Of a stretch of DNA of 64,000 nucleotides, positions 23,310 through 37,325 are shown in pieces. Under the pieces are notes generated by a model that had not been told where the DNA came from, did not search any database, and worked only from the letters and a program-made list of their open reading frames with translations. The stretch spans positions 137,665,546-137,729,545 of the forward strand of contig CM057338.1 of NCBI GenBank assembly GCA_030015575.1, written 5' to 3'. The DNA is from Agapanthus africanus (taxonomy: Eukaryota; Streptophyta; Magnoliopsida; Asparagales; Amaryllidaceae). The first letter of the stretch is position 1; every line of letters starts with the position of its first letter. The translations under genes and the position numbers were made by a program.

Positions 23310-26099
23310 TGTAACACCCGAGTCCAGTAATACTAGTTGAGTGTATTATATTGCTCTTTCCAATTATTTTGATTGTTTGGTGTTTATTGCTAAATTTTAA
23401 CCGGTTAAGTCATTTTGGCACATAACAAATTTTAACACCGAAAGTGAAATCTAAAATGTCCATGTTGGCCTACTCGTCGCCACTAGTCGCGTGGTAGCGT
23501 CCGCGTGTCGAGATTTCGTCCCGTTCGGCTAAACGGGCAAGTTTGGACGGCTACGCACGCGTGCAAGTGTCCGACTTGGGGGCACGCATTTTAATCACAA
23601 AACAGCTCTTTTCAAAATTTGGAACTCGCTTAAAATCCTATAATTTGAATTTGGAACATTTGGGCGCAACCCGGGCTCGATTTGGAAATGTTTCATTTAG
23701 CGCCGATTTACCCATTTTAATTTATTATACTAAACTATATATATATATACAATTCTGTTAAAATTTAACCACTAAACATTCACAAATCTCATTCTCACTC
23801 TTTTCTATCTCGTGATCAGCCAATCACGAGGCTTCTTCTCGTGGGCCCCGCCTTCCATATCTCTCTCTCTCCCCTCGTCTCTCTCTCTCTCTCCTCATCA
23901 AATCTCCCTCTCTCCCTCTATATTATCTTCCTCACGTCCCCTATAGGAAACCATCGCGAGAAACCCCACGAGAACTCGAACCCTAACCCTAGCCACCACG
24001 AGCCCTCGCCGTCGATCTCCCCACGACCTCGCCGTCGCCTCCTCAGCCTAGCCGCACCCTCCTACCTCCTTCCTCCGTCTCCTTCCGCGCCTGCACCCAA
24101 CCCCGACGACAACACCCAGCCGCAGATCTCGCCGTCGACGCCGCCTCCCGTCACCAACGATGCCTGAGACTCCCTCTCTTCCTCCTCGTCCCGACCTCGT
24201 CGTCGCCTTCCTCCTCCCCTCGCCGGACCACAGAACCCATAACCACAACCCTACGACCCTCTGCAGTTCGCCGGAAAACGCGCCGTCGACCCTCGTCGAC
24301 GTCACCCGCGCCACCTCCGACCACCTCCTTTCCCCCTCGATCACCAGAGCCGACCACCACCCTCCTCTACTCGTCGCACCACCCTCTCCAGCGAACCCCG
24401 AGGCTGTCCAACCTTCGCAGCCACCGTCGCTGCCTCGCCGGCGTTCCAGCGCCGTCGAGCCCGCGTGGTTGCCCCCTGGTGTCTTCCTGTAAGCATCCCT
24501 TATCTTTCCTTTTGTGCGAAATCCCCCCCGCTGATCTTAGTACGTTTATCGTGTTGCTAACTTCGTTGCCGATGACTTTTGCCGGAATCCGGCCGTGCCG
24601 TCATTTGGACCCGACACTCCAGCGAAGTACCCTGGTCCGTGTGATCCCGCTGTTCGCTGTTGGGGCTCGATCCGTGCACCCGTCTCGTGTTTTCTGCCGA
24701 CACTGCATCCGTGCTTTCCGGTTTGCGAAACCGTCGAGGCAAGATTTCTCGCTACATGCTACGTTAAACTAATTAAATGCTTGACTCACAAACTTGCTAT
24801 ATTAACTAGTATTGCTACTTATCTCATTGGATGAAATATGATGTATATTATAATACTGCCACCTAAATCGTATTTTGCCACCTAACCTTTATAACAACTA
24901 CCTGCTAATCATTTTACTATTTAGAGGTTAATAGTCGCACACTTATATCTTTATTGCCTGCTGTTATTAATATTGCGCTACACTGTGATTATTGCATCCC
25001 AAGGGTGCTCGAACCTGTTAATAAGAGAATACAAAGCATCACTGTGTTTACATGGAATAATATTGTTATTACTGTTCCTGCTGTGGTTCCTTATTCGTTA
25101 CTATACCTGTTATCAGCATACATTTGATTGCATCACATATTGACCCGATCTTGATACACCTGACACATATACTGATACACCGGACATGACACCATATACA
25201 TACCGACTCAACCTATTGGACTACAAACCTGACTTGGAGTCCTTTTGGACCATTCCTGCTGTCTATCCAGACAGACCTGCTTTTACCGGATTTTGTGTTG
25301 ACATTAATCCTGGACTACTGAATACCTGACCTGACATACATAACTTGGGGGTATGGGAAAATCAAAGGTGAAACCGACTTGTAACTCAACAGTTCGATAC
25401 TTGTTCTGATCAGTCTTATAGGCTTGGCCAGTCCGGGAGTGATGATGCTGACATCACTCATCCATCCTACTACCTATTACTGCTTAGCGGCACGTCTCGG
25501 ATTCAGCCCCGAGGACCTTGACCGTGGTCCCGGGCACGCACGGGATACTATTGAGTTACATCGACGATTCATCAATTGATTTCAAAGACTATAGAGTAGA
25601 AACCTGATAGGACAGTTTAGTCACCATTGCACATTACCCTACTCTGTTATTTCTTAGTACTACTTTATTCATGTTCATACCCGCATTGTTTATTACCATG
25701 TTTATATTATATACTTGATGACATGACGCGCTGACGTCTGGGTTTTGCATGGCCCAGATTCCGTACCACTATCGTCGACCGAGCAGAAGTACTTCAGCCA
25801 GCAGGCTGAACTGTGAGTTCCTTAGGGTTTAGTTTATTTATTTCATTTCATTTCCAGATGTGAGCCCGCATTATGGGACGTACTGTCTATTTATTGTATT
25901 GGATCATTTGCTTCCTCACTTATTGTTTATTGATTCTTGTTATTATGGATTTGGACATGTATTAGATTAGTTTATTTTATTGTTCTTGATATCTCTACAA
26001 CCGTAATGTGACTGTGGATGGATACATCCTACCCACAGGTAGCATGGTTGGCTGTGTCACGTGCCCAATCTTGCGTACTCTGGGAAGCGGGGCGTGACA
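23310..26099 (+). repeat. Element C LTR2 (inner)
   Basis: 2,790 bp. Carries LTR4-type bases in its first part (23872-23873 CC, 25003 G) and LTR1-type bases in its last part (TA at 25419-25420). It also shares private changes with LTR3, such as ggagtcc near 25235 and gattcttg near 25934. A few changes are its own (gcatccc near 24996, gatgcc near 24160). Confidence 0.95.
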
Positions 26100-26434
26100 T
26101 GGTTCTTTTGGTATCAGAGCCAGGTTAGTTGGGTTGATTCTTTTGTAGTTGGGTATTGTACCCGATACACGAATCAGAATACCCGTGATTAGGAAACATG
26201 TCCTGCCACCTTGACCGTTTTACCATCCTTGAATCATTCTTCCGGATCATGTCGACCTGCAAACTTACTTTGCATTGTCAACTCGAAAACCTAATTTCTT
26301 GTTATCTCTAGGACTTAGGCGACTTGAGTGGAGTTAAGTAATTGCGGCTATGATACCGCGGCATAGCTACAATGCAGTACTCTATTTAAGTATCTTGGAG
26401 TTCTAGCCTCGATCTATACTTAGAATCTATCATC

Positions 26435-29400
26435 ATGCTAATGTTGGGTACTTTGATTTTCAGGAATATGACCGGTAAGAATTTGAAGATGGACCAAAGA
26501 CGTGCGGTCATAGCCGCCAGGCGTAGAGTGATAAGAGGATTGCTGGAGAATCTAAAGGAACAGACCGAGCTGGAACCGGCATTTGCACTGAACCAAACGT
26601 CTGTACGTAGAAGTATTCCGGTGAACAGGCGCAGTGTAGCACCAATGAAGAAAACAATTGTGGGTGATCGGAAAGGGAGCGTGATTTGTAACTACTACCA
26701 TGTAACCGGACATGTGCGGAAGGAGTGTCGTAGGAGGCTGGGACTCTGTTTTAGATGTGGAGCGGCAGATCACGCCGTTAGTGCTTGTCCGTCGAAGCTT
26801 CGTACAAGGGATGATATACAGAAGCCTCCGCAGAGACCGTTCCAAGGGCAGGAACAGCTTACTCAAGGACCAAATCAGGCTCGAGCGTTCACGTTGACAG
26901 CTGAGGAAGCTAAAGCATCAAGAGAAGGGGTTTCAGGTACTTTACTCGTTCATGGTTTTCCCGCATTGGCATTATTTGATTCCGGAGCATCCCACTGTTT
27001 TATGTCATCCAAATTTATAACTACACACTCGATTACCTGCACGACCCTGTCTAGTTTCTGGGACATACACACTGGGAATGGGAAAATCATAGCTAGTAAG
27101 GAATGTAGAGATTGTACAGTTGTTGTTTGCGGACGGGAGCTTTTTGCAGATTTCTTGGTGATAGATACGGGCAGTTATGAAGTAGTCTTGGGAATGGATT
27201 TTCTTGGCACTTTCCACGCCCATATTGACTGTAGGGCAAGGAAGGTAATTTTCCAGATTCCCGGACACCCTGAGTTTACCTTCACTGGAGGAAGCTGCTC
27301 TGTCGGGCCAGTTAAGTTTAGGGCTAGGCCGACGAACAGTGTTCTTGCGACAATGGAAGCGGATAGTAATGAAGAGCCGGCAGTTGTTCGCGACTTTATG
27401 GATGTGTTTGAAGATATATCAGGCTTACCGCCGAAGCGAGATGTGGAGTTTGCGATTGACCTTATTCCTGGTGCAGCGCCAGTATCAAAATCTTATTATC
27501 CAATGGCACCGGTGGAATTGGAAGAAGTTAAGAAACAAGTTAGTGAATTACTTGAGAAGGGATGGATTCGAAGCAGCAACTCACCTTGGGGAGCTCCAGT
27601 TCTTTTAGTAAAGAAGAAGGATGGCACGAGAAGGATGTGCATTGACTATCGAGAATTGAACCGGGTGACTATTAAGAACAAGTACCCGATCCCTCGCATT
27701 GGAGAACTTTTTGAGCAGCTTAGTGGCGCGAGGGTATTCTCGAAACTGGATTTGCGATCAGGATATCATCAGGTCCGAGTGAAAGCAGGAGACATTTGCA
27801 AGACGGCGTTTCGAACTCGGTATGGACATTTCGAGTATCTAGTGATGCCCTTCGGAGTGACTAATGCGCCGGCAATATTCATGGATTTGATGAACAGGAT
27901 CTTTTCACCATTCTTGGACCAGTTTAATGTGGTATTCATTGACGATATTCTGGTATACTCGAAGAGTCCGGAGGAGCATGCAGAGCATTTAAAGATCGCC
28001 CTGCAAACGCTGAGACAGGAGAAATTATTCGCGAAAATGAGTAAGTGCGAATTTTGGCTGGAAGAAGTGAAGTTTCTGGGGCATGTCGTGTCGGGCAATT
28101 GAATCGCCGTCGATCCCGAAAAGATTGCAGCAGTTCGAGATTGGCCTATTCCAAAGAATGTTGCGGAGATAAGAAGTTTTCTTGGACTCGCCGGTTACTA
28201 CAGAAGATTTGTGGAGAACTTCGCTCGTTTAGCTGAGCCGTTAACCAAGCTCACGCGCAAGGAGGTACCATTTGTTTGGACGAATGGATGTGCATTGGCC
28301 TTCGAGGCGTTGAAACAGAAGTTGATAACCGCCCCTATCCTGACCGTACCAGATAATTCAGGAGGACTGGTGTTACACAGCGACGCATCCGGAAAAGGAT
28401 TGGGATGTGTTCTGATGCAGAATGGGAAAGTCGTCGCTTACGCATCGAGACAACTGAAGACTCATGAGAAGAATTATCCGACACATGACTTGGAGCTTGC
28501 AGCCGTGATCTTCGCCCTGAAAATTTGGAGACACTACCTTTTGGGTGAGAGAGTCGAAGTTTTTACTGATCACAAGAGTTTGAAGTATGTGTTCACTCAG
28601 AAGGAGTTGAACATGAGGCAACGCAGATGGTTGGAGCTGATGGCCGACTACGACCTTGACCTTAAGTACCATCCGGGAAAAGTTAACGTCGTGCCAGATG
28701 CGCTAAGTCGGTTACCAGCAATTCAGATATTGACCGTACAAAGGGAGATCATTGCGGATTTCCAGAGATTTGACTTGGAGGTTTTGCTACCACATGCTAC
28801 GGGACAGTTGATGCAGTTACAAGTACAGTCGTCCTTAGTTGAGAAGATTAAAGCGTCACAATCGCAGGATCCTAGACTGCAAAAGTTTCGAGAGCAGGTT
28901 GAAGCCGGATTACGAACCGATTTACTGATCCACGAAGACGGTTCGTTGAGATATGGTAGCCGTGTATGTGTGCCAAAAGGGGATATACGTGAAGAGCTTA
29001 TGAAGGAGGCACACAGTTCAGCTTACTCCGTACATCCAGGAGGGACAAAGATGTACCGAGATACTCGACAGCACTTCTGGTGGGAAGGTATGAAACGGGA
29101 AATTGCTCGCTTCGTGGCTAAGTGCTTGGTGTGTCAGCAAGTCAAGGCTGAACACCAAAGGGTTGCTGGTTTGTTGCAACCACTTCCGATTCCTCAGTGG
29201 AAGTGGGAACATATAACCATGGATTTCGTGACGGCTTTACCGCGGAGTCCAAAGGGCAACAATGCAGTATGGGTGATTGTCGATCGGTTGACCAAAGCAG
29301 CTCACTTTATTCCTTTTCGGATTGGTCAATCGACGGAGACGTTGGCAGAGCGGTACATGCAGGAGATTGTGAGATTGCATGGAGTACCGGTAAGCATCGT

Positions 29401-30259
29401 GTCCGATCGGGACACTCGGTTCTTGTCGCACTTCTGGAGGAGTTTACAAGAAAGTTTGGGGACTCGATTGAAGTTTAGCACAGCTTATCATCCTCAAACT
29501 GATGGACAATCGGAGAGAACGATCCAGACCCTTGAAGATATGTTGAGGGCTTGCATGTTAGACTTCAAAGGTTCTTGGGAGGATCATCTGCACCTGGTGG
29601 AGTTTTCGTACAACAATAGCTTCCAAGCGACAATTCAGATGGCTCCGTTTGAAGCGTTGTATGGTCGTAAGTGCCGTTCACAGGTTTGTTGGGATGATGT
29701 GGGTGAACGAAGGTTACTAGGACCAGATTTGGTGGTACAGACAGTCGAGAAGGTGAATACAATCAGGAAGCATATGAAGGCAGCTCAAGACAGACAGAAA
29801 AGTTGGGCTGACACGTCAAGAAGACCTCTAGAGTTCGCCGTGGGTGATTTGGTATTCCTGAAGATATCACCGACTAGAGGGGTGATTCGCTTTGGAAGTC
29901 GGGGAAAGCTTAGTCCTCGATTCGTTGGACCCTTCGAGATATTGGAGCGTGTTGGAGAGGTAGCGTACCAGTTGGCGTTACCACAGTCATTAGCAGGAGT
30001 GCACGATGTGTTCCATGTGTCTCAACTACGGAGGTATGTTCGCGATGAGACTCATGTCTTGGATCTTTTGGAGTTGACTGTGCGGGAGGACCTAACTTTT
30101 GAGGAGCGACCAGTTGAAATCAAGGATCGAGGAGAAAAGGTTCTTAAGAACAAGGTTATCCCTCTTGTGCTAGTTTCTTGGGGTAATCGATCGCATGGAG
30201 AATCCACTTGGGAGCGAGAAGACGAGATCCGGCAGAAATTCCCTCACCTTTTCCAGTAG
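26435..30259 (+). pseudogene. Element C unit 2 partial gag-pol, one internal stop
   Basis: Same architecture as unit 1: frame 26435-28102 (two knuckles, protease, RT) ending at TGA 28100-28102, then RNase H, D,D(35)E integrase and chromodomain-like tail to 30259 in the same frame. Private changes include Gln for Pro in the CRSPVCWDD segment of the integrase (near 29683) and a silent change near 28269. It shares with unit 3, against unit 1, the Arg in FRTRYGH and two nucleotide variants near the start of the frame. Confidence 0.9.
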
Positions 30260-30317
30260 TTAGCTATCTTGCATTTTTGGAATTTCGAGGACGAAATTCT
30301 TTTGTAGTTGGGTATGA

Positions 30318-33107
30318 TGTAACACCCGAGTCCAGTAATACTAGTTGAGTGTATTATATTGCTCTTTCCAATTATTTTGATTGTTTGGTGTTTATTGCTA
30401 AATTTTAACCGGTTAAGTCATTTTGGCACATAACAAATTTTAACACCGAAAGTGAAATCTAAAATGTCCATGTTGGCCTACTCGTCGCCACTAGTCGCGT
30501 GGTAGCGTCCGCGTGTCGAGATTTCGTCCCGTTCGGCTAAACGGGCAAGTTTGGACGGCTACGCACGCGTGCAAGTGTCCGACTTGGGGGCACGCATTTT
30601 AATCACAAAACAGCTCTTTTCAAAATTTGGAACTCGCTTAAAATCCTATAATTTGAATTTGGAACATTTGGGCGCAACCCGGGCTCGATTTGGAAATGTT
30701 TCATTTAGCGCCGATTTACCCATTTTAATTTATTATACTAAACTATATATATATATACAATTCTGTTAAAATTTAACCACTAAACATTCACAAATCTCAT
30801 TCTCACTCTTTTCTATCTCGTGATCAGCCAATCACGAGGCTTCTTCTCGTGGGCCCCGCCTTCCATATCTCTCTCTCTCCCCTCGTCTCTCTCTCTCTCT
30901 CCTCATCAAATCTCCCTCTCTCCCTCTATATTATCTTCCTCACGTCCCCTATAGGAAACCATCGCGAGAAACCCCACGAGAACTCGAACCCTAACCCTAG
31001 CCACCACGAGCCCTCGCCGTCGATCTCCCCACGACCTCGCCGTCGCCTCCTCAGCCTAGCCGCACCCTCCTACCTCCTTCCTCCGTCTCCTTCCGCGCCT
31101 GCACCCAACCCCGACGACAACACCCAGCCGCAGATCTCGCCGTCGACGCCGCCTCCCGTCACCAACGACGCCTGAGACTCCCTCTCTTCCTCCTCGTCCC
31201 GACCTCGTCGTCGCCTTCCTCCTCCCCTCGCCGGACCACAGAACCCATAACCACAACCCTACGACCCTCTGCAGTTCGCCGGAAAACGCGCCGTCGACCC
31301 TCGTCGACGTCACCCGCGCCACCTCCGACCACCTCCTTTCCCCCTCGATCACCAGAGCCGACCACCACCCTCCTCTACTCGTCGCACCACCCTCTCCAGC
31401 GAACCCCGAGGCTGTCCAACCTTCGCAGCCACCGTCGCTGCCTCGCCGGCGTTCCAGCGCCGTCGAGCCCGCGTGGTTGCCCCCTGGTGTCTTCCTGTAA
31501 GCATCCCTTATCTTTCCTTTTGTGCGAAATCCCCCCCGCTGATCTTAGTACGTTTATCGTGTTGCTAACTTCGTTGCCGATGACTTTTGCCGGAATCCGG
31601 CCGTGCCGTCATTTGGACCCGACACTCCAGCGAAGTACCCTGGTCCGTGTGATCCCGCTGTTCGCTGTTGGGGCTCGATCCGTGCACCCGTCTCGTGTTT
31701 TCTGCCGACACTGCATCCGTGCTTTCCGGTTTGCGAAACCGTCGAGGCAAGATTTCTCGCTACATGCTACGTTAAACTAATTAAATGCTTGACTCACAAA
31801 CTTGCTATATTAACTAGTATTGCTACTTATCTCATTGGATGAAATATGATGTATATTATAATACTGCCACCTAAATCGTATTTTGCCACCTAACCTTTAT
31901 AACAACTACCTGCTAATCATTTTACTATTTAGAGGTTAATAGTCGCACACTTATATCTTTATTGCCTGCTGTTATTAATATTGCGCTACACTGTGATTAT
32001 TGCACCCCAAGGGTGCTCGAACCTGTTAATAAGAGAATACAAAGCATCACTGTGTTTACATGGAATAATATTGTTATTACTGTTCCTGCTGTGGTTCCTT
32101 ATTCGTTACTATACCTGTTATCAGCATACATTTGATTGCATCACATATTGACCCGATCTTGATACACCTGACACATATACTGATACACCGGACATGACAC
32201 CATATACATACCGACTCAACCTATTGGACTACAAACCTGACTTGGAGTCCTTTTGGACCATTCCTGCTGTCTATCCAGACAGACCTGCTTTTACCGGATT
32301 TTGTGTTGACATTAATCCTGGACTACTGAATACCTGACCTGACATACATAACTTGGGGGTATGGGAAAATCAAAGGTGAAACCGACTTGTAACTCAACAG
32401 TTCGATACTTGTTCTGATCAGTCTTATAGGCTTGGCCAGTCCGGGAGTGATGATGCTGACATCACTCATCCATCCTACTACCTATTACTGCTTAGCGGCA
32501 CGTCTCGGATTCAGCCCCGAGGACCTTGACCGTGGTCCCGGGCACGCACGGGATACTATTGAGTTACATCGACGATTCATCAATTGATTTCAAAGACTAT
32601 AGAGTAGAAACCTGATAGGACAGTTTAGTCACCATTGCACATTACCCTGCTCTGTTATTTCTTAGTACTACTTTATTCATGTTCATACCCGCATTGTTTA
32701 TTACCATGTTTATATTATATACTTGATGACATGACGCGCTGACGTCTGGGTTTTGCATGGCCCAGATTCCGTACCACTATCGTCGACCGAGCAGAAGTAC
32801 TTCAGCCAGCAGGCTGAACTGTGAGTTCCTTAGGGTTTAGTTTATTTATTTCATTTCATTTCCAGATGTGAGCCCGCATTATGGGACGTACTGTCTATTT
32901 ATTGTATTGGATCATTTGCTTCCTCACTTATTGTTTATTGATTCTTGTTATTATGGATTTGGACATGTATTAGATTAGTTTATTTTATTGTTCTTGATAT
33001 CTCTACAACCGTAATGTGACTGTGGATGGATACATCCTACCCACAGGTAGCATGGTTGGCTGTGTCACGTGCCCAATCTTGCGTACTCTGGGAAGCGGGG
33101 CGTGACA
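30318..33107 (+). repeat. Element C LTR3 (inner)
   Basis: 2,790 bp, the closest match to LTR2, with the same mixed LTR4-like then LTR1-like pattern and the shared private changes near 32243 and 32942. Confidence 0.95.
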
Positions 33108-33442
33108 TGGTTCTTTTGGTATCAGAGCCAGGTTAGTTGGGTTGATTCTTTTGTAGTTGGGTATTGTACCCGATACACGAATCAGAATACCCGTGATTAG
33201 GAAACATGTCCTGCCACCTTGACCGTTTTACCATCCTTGAATCATTCTTCCGGATCATGTCGACCTGCAAACTTACTTTGCATTGTCAACTCGAAAACCT
33301 AATTTCTTGTTATCTCTAGGACTTAGGCGACTTGAGTGGAGTTAAGTAATTGCGGCTATGATACCGCGGCATAGCTACAATGCAGTACTCTATTTAAGTA
33401 TCTTGGAGTTCTAGCCTCGATCTATACTCAGAATCTATCATC

Positions 33443-36400
33443 ATGCTAATGTTGGGTACTTTGATTTTCAGGAATATGACCGGTAAGAATTTGAAGATGG
33501 ACCAAAGACGTGCGGTCATAGCCGCCAGGCGTAGAGTGATAAGAGGATTGCTGGAGAATCTAAAGGAACAGACCGAGCTGGAACCGGCATTTGCACTGAA
33601 CCAAACGTCTGTACGTAGAAGTATTCCGGTGAACAGGCGCAGTGTAGCACCAATGAAGAAAACAATTGTGGGTGATCGGAAAGGGAGCGTGATTTGTAAC
33701 TACTACCATGTAACCGGACATGTGCGGAAGGAGTGTCGTAGGAGGCTGGGACTCTGTTTTAGATGTGGAGCGGCAGATCACGCCGTTAGTGCTTGTCCGT
33801 CGAAGCTTCGTACAAGGGATGATATACAGAAGCCTCCGCAGAGACCGTTCCAAGGGCAGGAACAGCTTACTCAAGGACCAAATCAGGCTCGAGCGTTCAC
33901 GTTGACAGCTGAGGAAGCTAAAGCATCAAGAGAAGGGGTTTCAGGTACTTTACTCGTTCATGGTTTTCCCGCATTGGCATTATTTGATTCCGGAGCATCC
34001 CACTGTTTTATGTCATCCAAATTTATAACTACACACTCGATTACCTGCACGACCCTGTCTAGTTTCTGGGACATACACACTGGGAATGGGAAAATCATAG
34101 CTAGTAAGGAATGTAGAGATTGTACAGTTGTTGTTTGCGGACGGGAGCTTTTTGCAGATTTCTTGGTGATAGATACGGGCAGTTATGAAGTAGTCTTGGG
34201 AATGGATTTTCTTGGCACTTTCCACGCCCATATTGACTGTAGGGCAAGGAAGGTAATTTTCCAGATTCCCGGACACCCTGAGTTTACCTTCACTGGAGGA
34301 AGCTGCTCTGTCGGGCCAGTTAAGTTTAGGGCTAGGCCGACGAACAGTGTTCTTGCGACAATGGAAGCGGATAGTAATGAAGAGCCGGCAGTTGTTCGCG
34401 ACTTTATGGATGTGTTTGAAGATATATCAGGCTTACCGCCGAAGCGAGATGTGGAGTTTGCGATTGACCTTATTCCTGGTGCAGCGCCAGTATCAAAATC
34501 TTATTATCCAATGGCACCGGTGGAATTGGAAGAAGTTAAGAAACAAGTTAGTGAATTACTTGAGAAGGGATGGATTCGAAGCAGCAACTCACCTTGGGGA
34601 GCTCCAGTTCTTTTAGTAAAGAAGAAGGATGGCACGAGAAGGATGTGCATTGACTATCGAGAATTGAACCGGGTGACTATTAAGAACAAGTACCCGATCC
34701 CTCGCATTGGAGAACTTTTTGAGCAGCTTAGTGGCGCGAGGGTATTCTCGAAACTGGATTTGCGATCAGGATATCATCAGGTCCGAGTGAAAGCAGGAGA
34801 CATTTGCAAGACGGCGTTTCGAACTCGGTATGGACATTTCGAGTATCTAGTGATGCCCTTCGGAGTGACTAATGCGCCGGCAATATTCATGGATTTGATG
34901 AACAGGATCTTTTCACCATTCTTGGACCAGTTTAATGTGGTATTCATTGACGATATTCTGGTATACTCGAAGAGTCCGGAGGAGCATGCAGAGCATTTAA
35001 AGATCGCCCTGCAGACGCTGAGACAGGAGAAATTATTCGCGAAAATGAGTAAGTGCGAATTTTGGCTGGAAGAAGTGAAGTTTCTGGGGCATGTCGTGTC
35101 GGGCAATTGAATCGCCGTCGATCCCGAAAAGATTGCAGCAGTTCGAGATTGGCCTATTCCAAAGAATGTTGCGGAGATAAGAAGTTTTCTTGGACTCGCC
35201 GGTTACTACAGAAGATTTGTGGAGAACTTCGCTCGTTTAGCTGAGCCGTTAACCAAGCTCACGCGCAAGGAGGTACCGTTTGTTTGGACGAATGGATGTG
35301 CATTGGCCTTCGAGGCGTTGAAACAGAAGTTGATAACCGCCCCTATCCTGACCGTACCAGATAATTCAGGAGGACTGGTGTTACACAGCGACGCATCCGG
35401 AAAAGGATTGGGATGTGTTCTGATGCAGAATGGGAAAGTCGTCGCTTACGCATCGAGACAACTGAAGACTCATGAGAAGAATTATCCGACACATGACTTG
35501 GAGCTTGCAGCCGTGATCTTCGCCCTGAAAATTTGGAGACACTACCTTTTGGGTGAGAGAGTCGAAGTTTTTACTGATCACAAGAGTTTGAAGTATGTGT
35601 TCACTCAGAAGGAGTTGAACATGAGGCAACGCAGATGGTTGGAGCTGATGGCCGACTACGACCTTGACCTTAAGTACCATCCGGGAAAAGTTAACGTCGT
35701 GCCAGATGCGCTAAGTCGGTTACCAGCAATTCAGATATTGACCGTACAAAGGGAGATCATTGCGGATTTCCAGAGATTTGACTTGGAGGTTTTGCTACCA
35801 CATGCTACGGGACAGTTGATGCAGTTACAAGTACAGTCGTCCTTAGTTGAGAAGATTAAAGCGTCACAATCGCAGGATCCTAGACTGCAAAAGTTTCGAG
35901 AGCAGGTTGAAGCCGGATTACGAACCGATTTACTGATCCACGAAGACGGTTCGTTGAGATATGGTAGCCGTGTATGTGTGCCAAAAGGGGATATACGTGA
36001 AGAGCTTATGAAGGAGGCACACAGTTCAGCTTACTCCGTACATCCAGGAGGGACAAAGATGTACCGAGATACTCGACAGCACTTCTGGTGGGAAGGTATG
36101 AAACGGGAAATTGCTCGCTTCGTGGCTAAGTGCTTGGTGTGTCAGCAAGTCAAGGCTGAACACCAAAGGGTTGCTGGTTTGTTGCAACCACTTCCGATTC
36201 CTCAGTGGAAGTGGGAACATATAACCATGGATTTCGTGACGGCTTTACCGCGGAGTCCAAAGGGCAACAATGCAGTATGGGTGATTGTCGATCGGTTGAC
36301 CAAAGCAGCTCACTTTATTCCTTTTCGGATTGGTCAATCGACGGAGACGTTGGCAGAGCGGTACATGCAGGAGATTGTGAGATTGCATGGAGTACCGGTA

Positions 36401-37267
36401 AGCATCGTGTCCGATCGGGACACTCGGTTCTTGTCGCACTTCTGGAGGAGTTTACAAGAAAGTTTGGGGACTCGATTGAAGTTTAGCACAGCTTATCATC
36501 CTCAAACTGATGGACAATCGGAGAGAACGATCCAGACCCTTGAAGATATGTTGAGGGCTTGCATGTTAGACTTCAAAGGTTCTTGGGAGGATCATCTGCA
36601 CCTGGTGGAGTTTTCGTACAACAATAGCTTCCAAGAGACAATTCAGATGGCTCCGTTTGAAGCGTTGTATGGTCGTAAGTGCCGTTCACCGGTTTGTTGG
36701 GATGATGTGGGTGAACGAAGGTTACTAGGACCAGATTTGGTGGTACAGACAGTCGAGAAGGTGAATACAATCAGGAAGCATATGAAGGCAGCTCAAGACA
36801 GACAGAAAAGTTGGGCTGACACGTCAAGAAGACCTCTAGAGTTCGCCGTGGGTGATTTGGTATTCCTGAAGATATCACCGACTAGAGGGGTGATTCGCTT
36901 TGGAAGTCGGGGAAAGCTTAGTCCTCGATTCGTTGGACCCTTCGAGATATTGGAGCGTGTTGGAGAGGTAGCGTACCAGTTGGCGTTACCACAGTCATTA
37001 GCAGGAGTGCACGATGTGTTCCATGTGTCTCAACTACGGAGGTATGTTCGCGATGAGACTCATGTCTTGGATCTTTTGGAGTTGACTGTGCGGGAGGACC
37101 TAACTTTTGAGGAGCGACCAGTTGAAATCAAGGATCGAGGAGAAAAGGTTCTTAAGAATAAGGTTATCCCTCTTGTGCTAGTTTCTTGGGGTAATCGATC
37201 GCATGGAGAATCCACTTGGGAGCGAGAAGACGAGATCCGGCAGAAATTCCCTCACCTTTTCCAGTAG
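33443..37267 (+). pseudogene. Element C unit 3 partial gag-pol, one internal stop
   Basis: Frame 33443-35110 ends at the shared TGA 35108-35110; RNase H, integrase and tail continue in frame to 37267. Private changes are Glu for Ala in the NSFQATIQ segment of the integrase (near 36635) and a silent change near 37160. Everything else is as in units 1 and 2, including the lack of capsid coding. Confidence 0.9.
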
Positions 37268-37325
37268 TTAGCTATCTTGCATTTTTGGAATTTCGAGGAC
37301 GAAATTCTTTTGTAGTTGGGTATGA

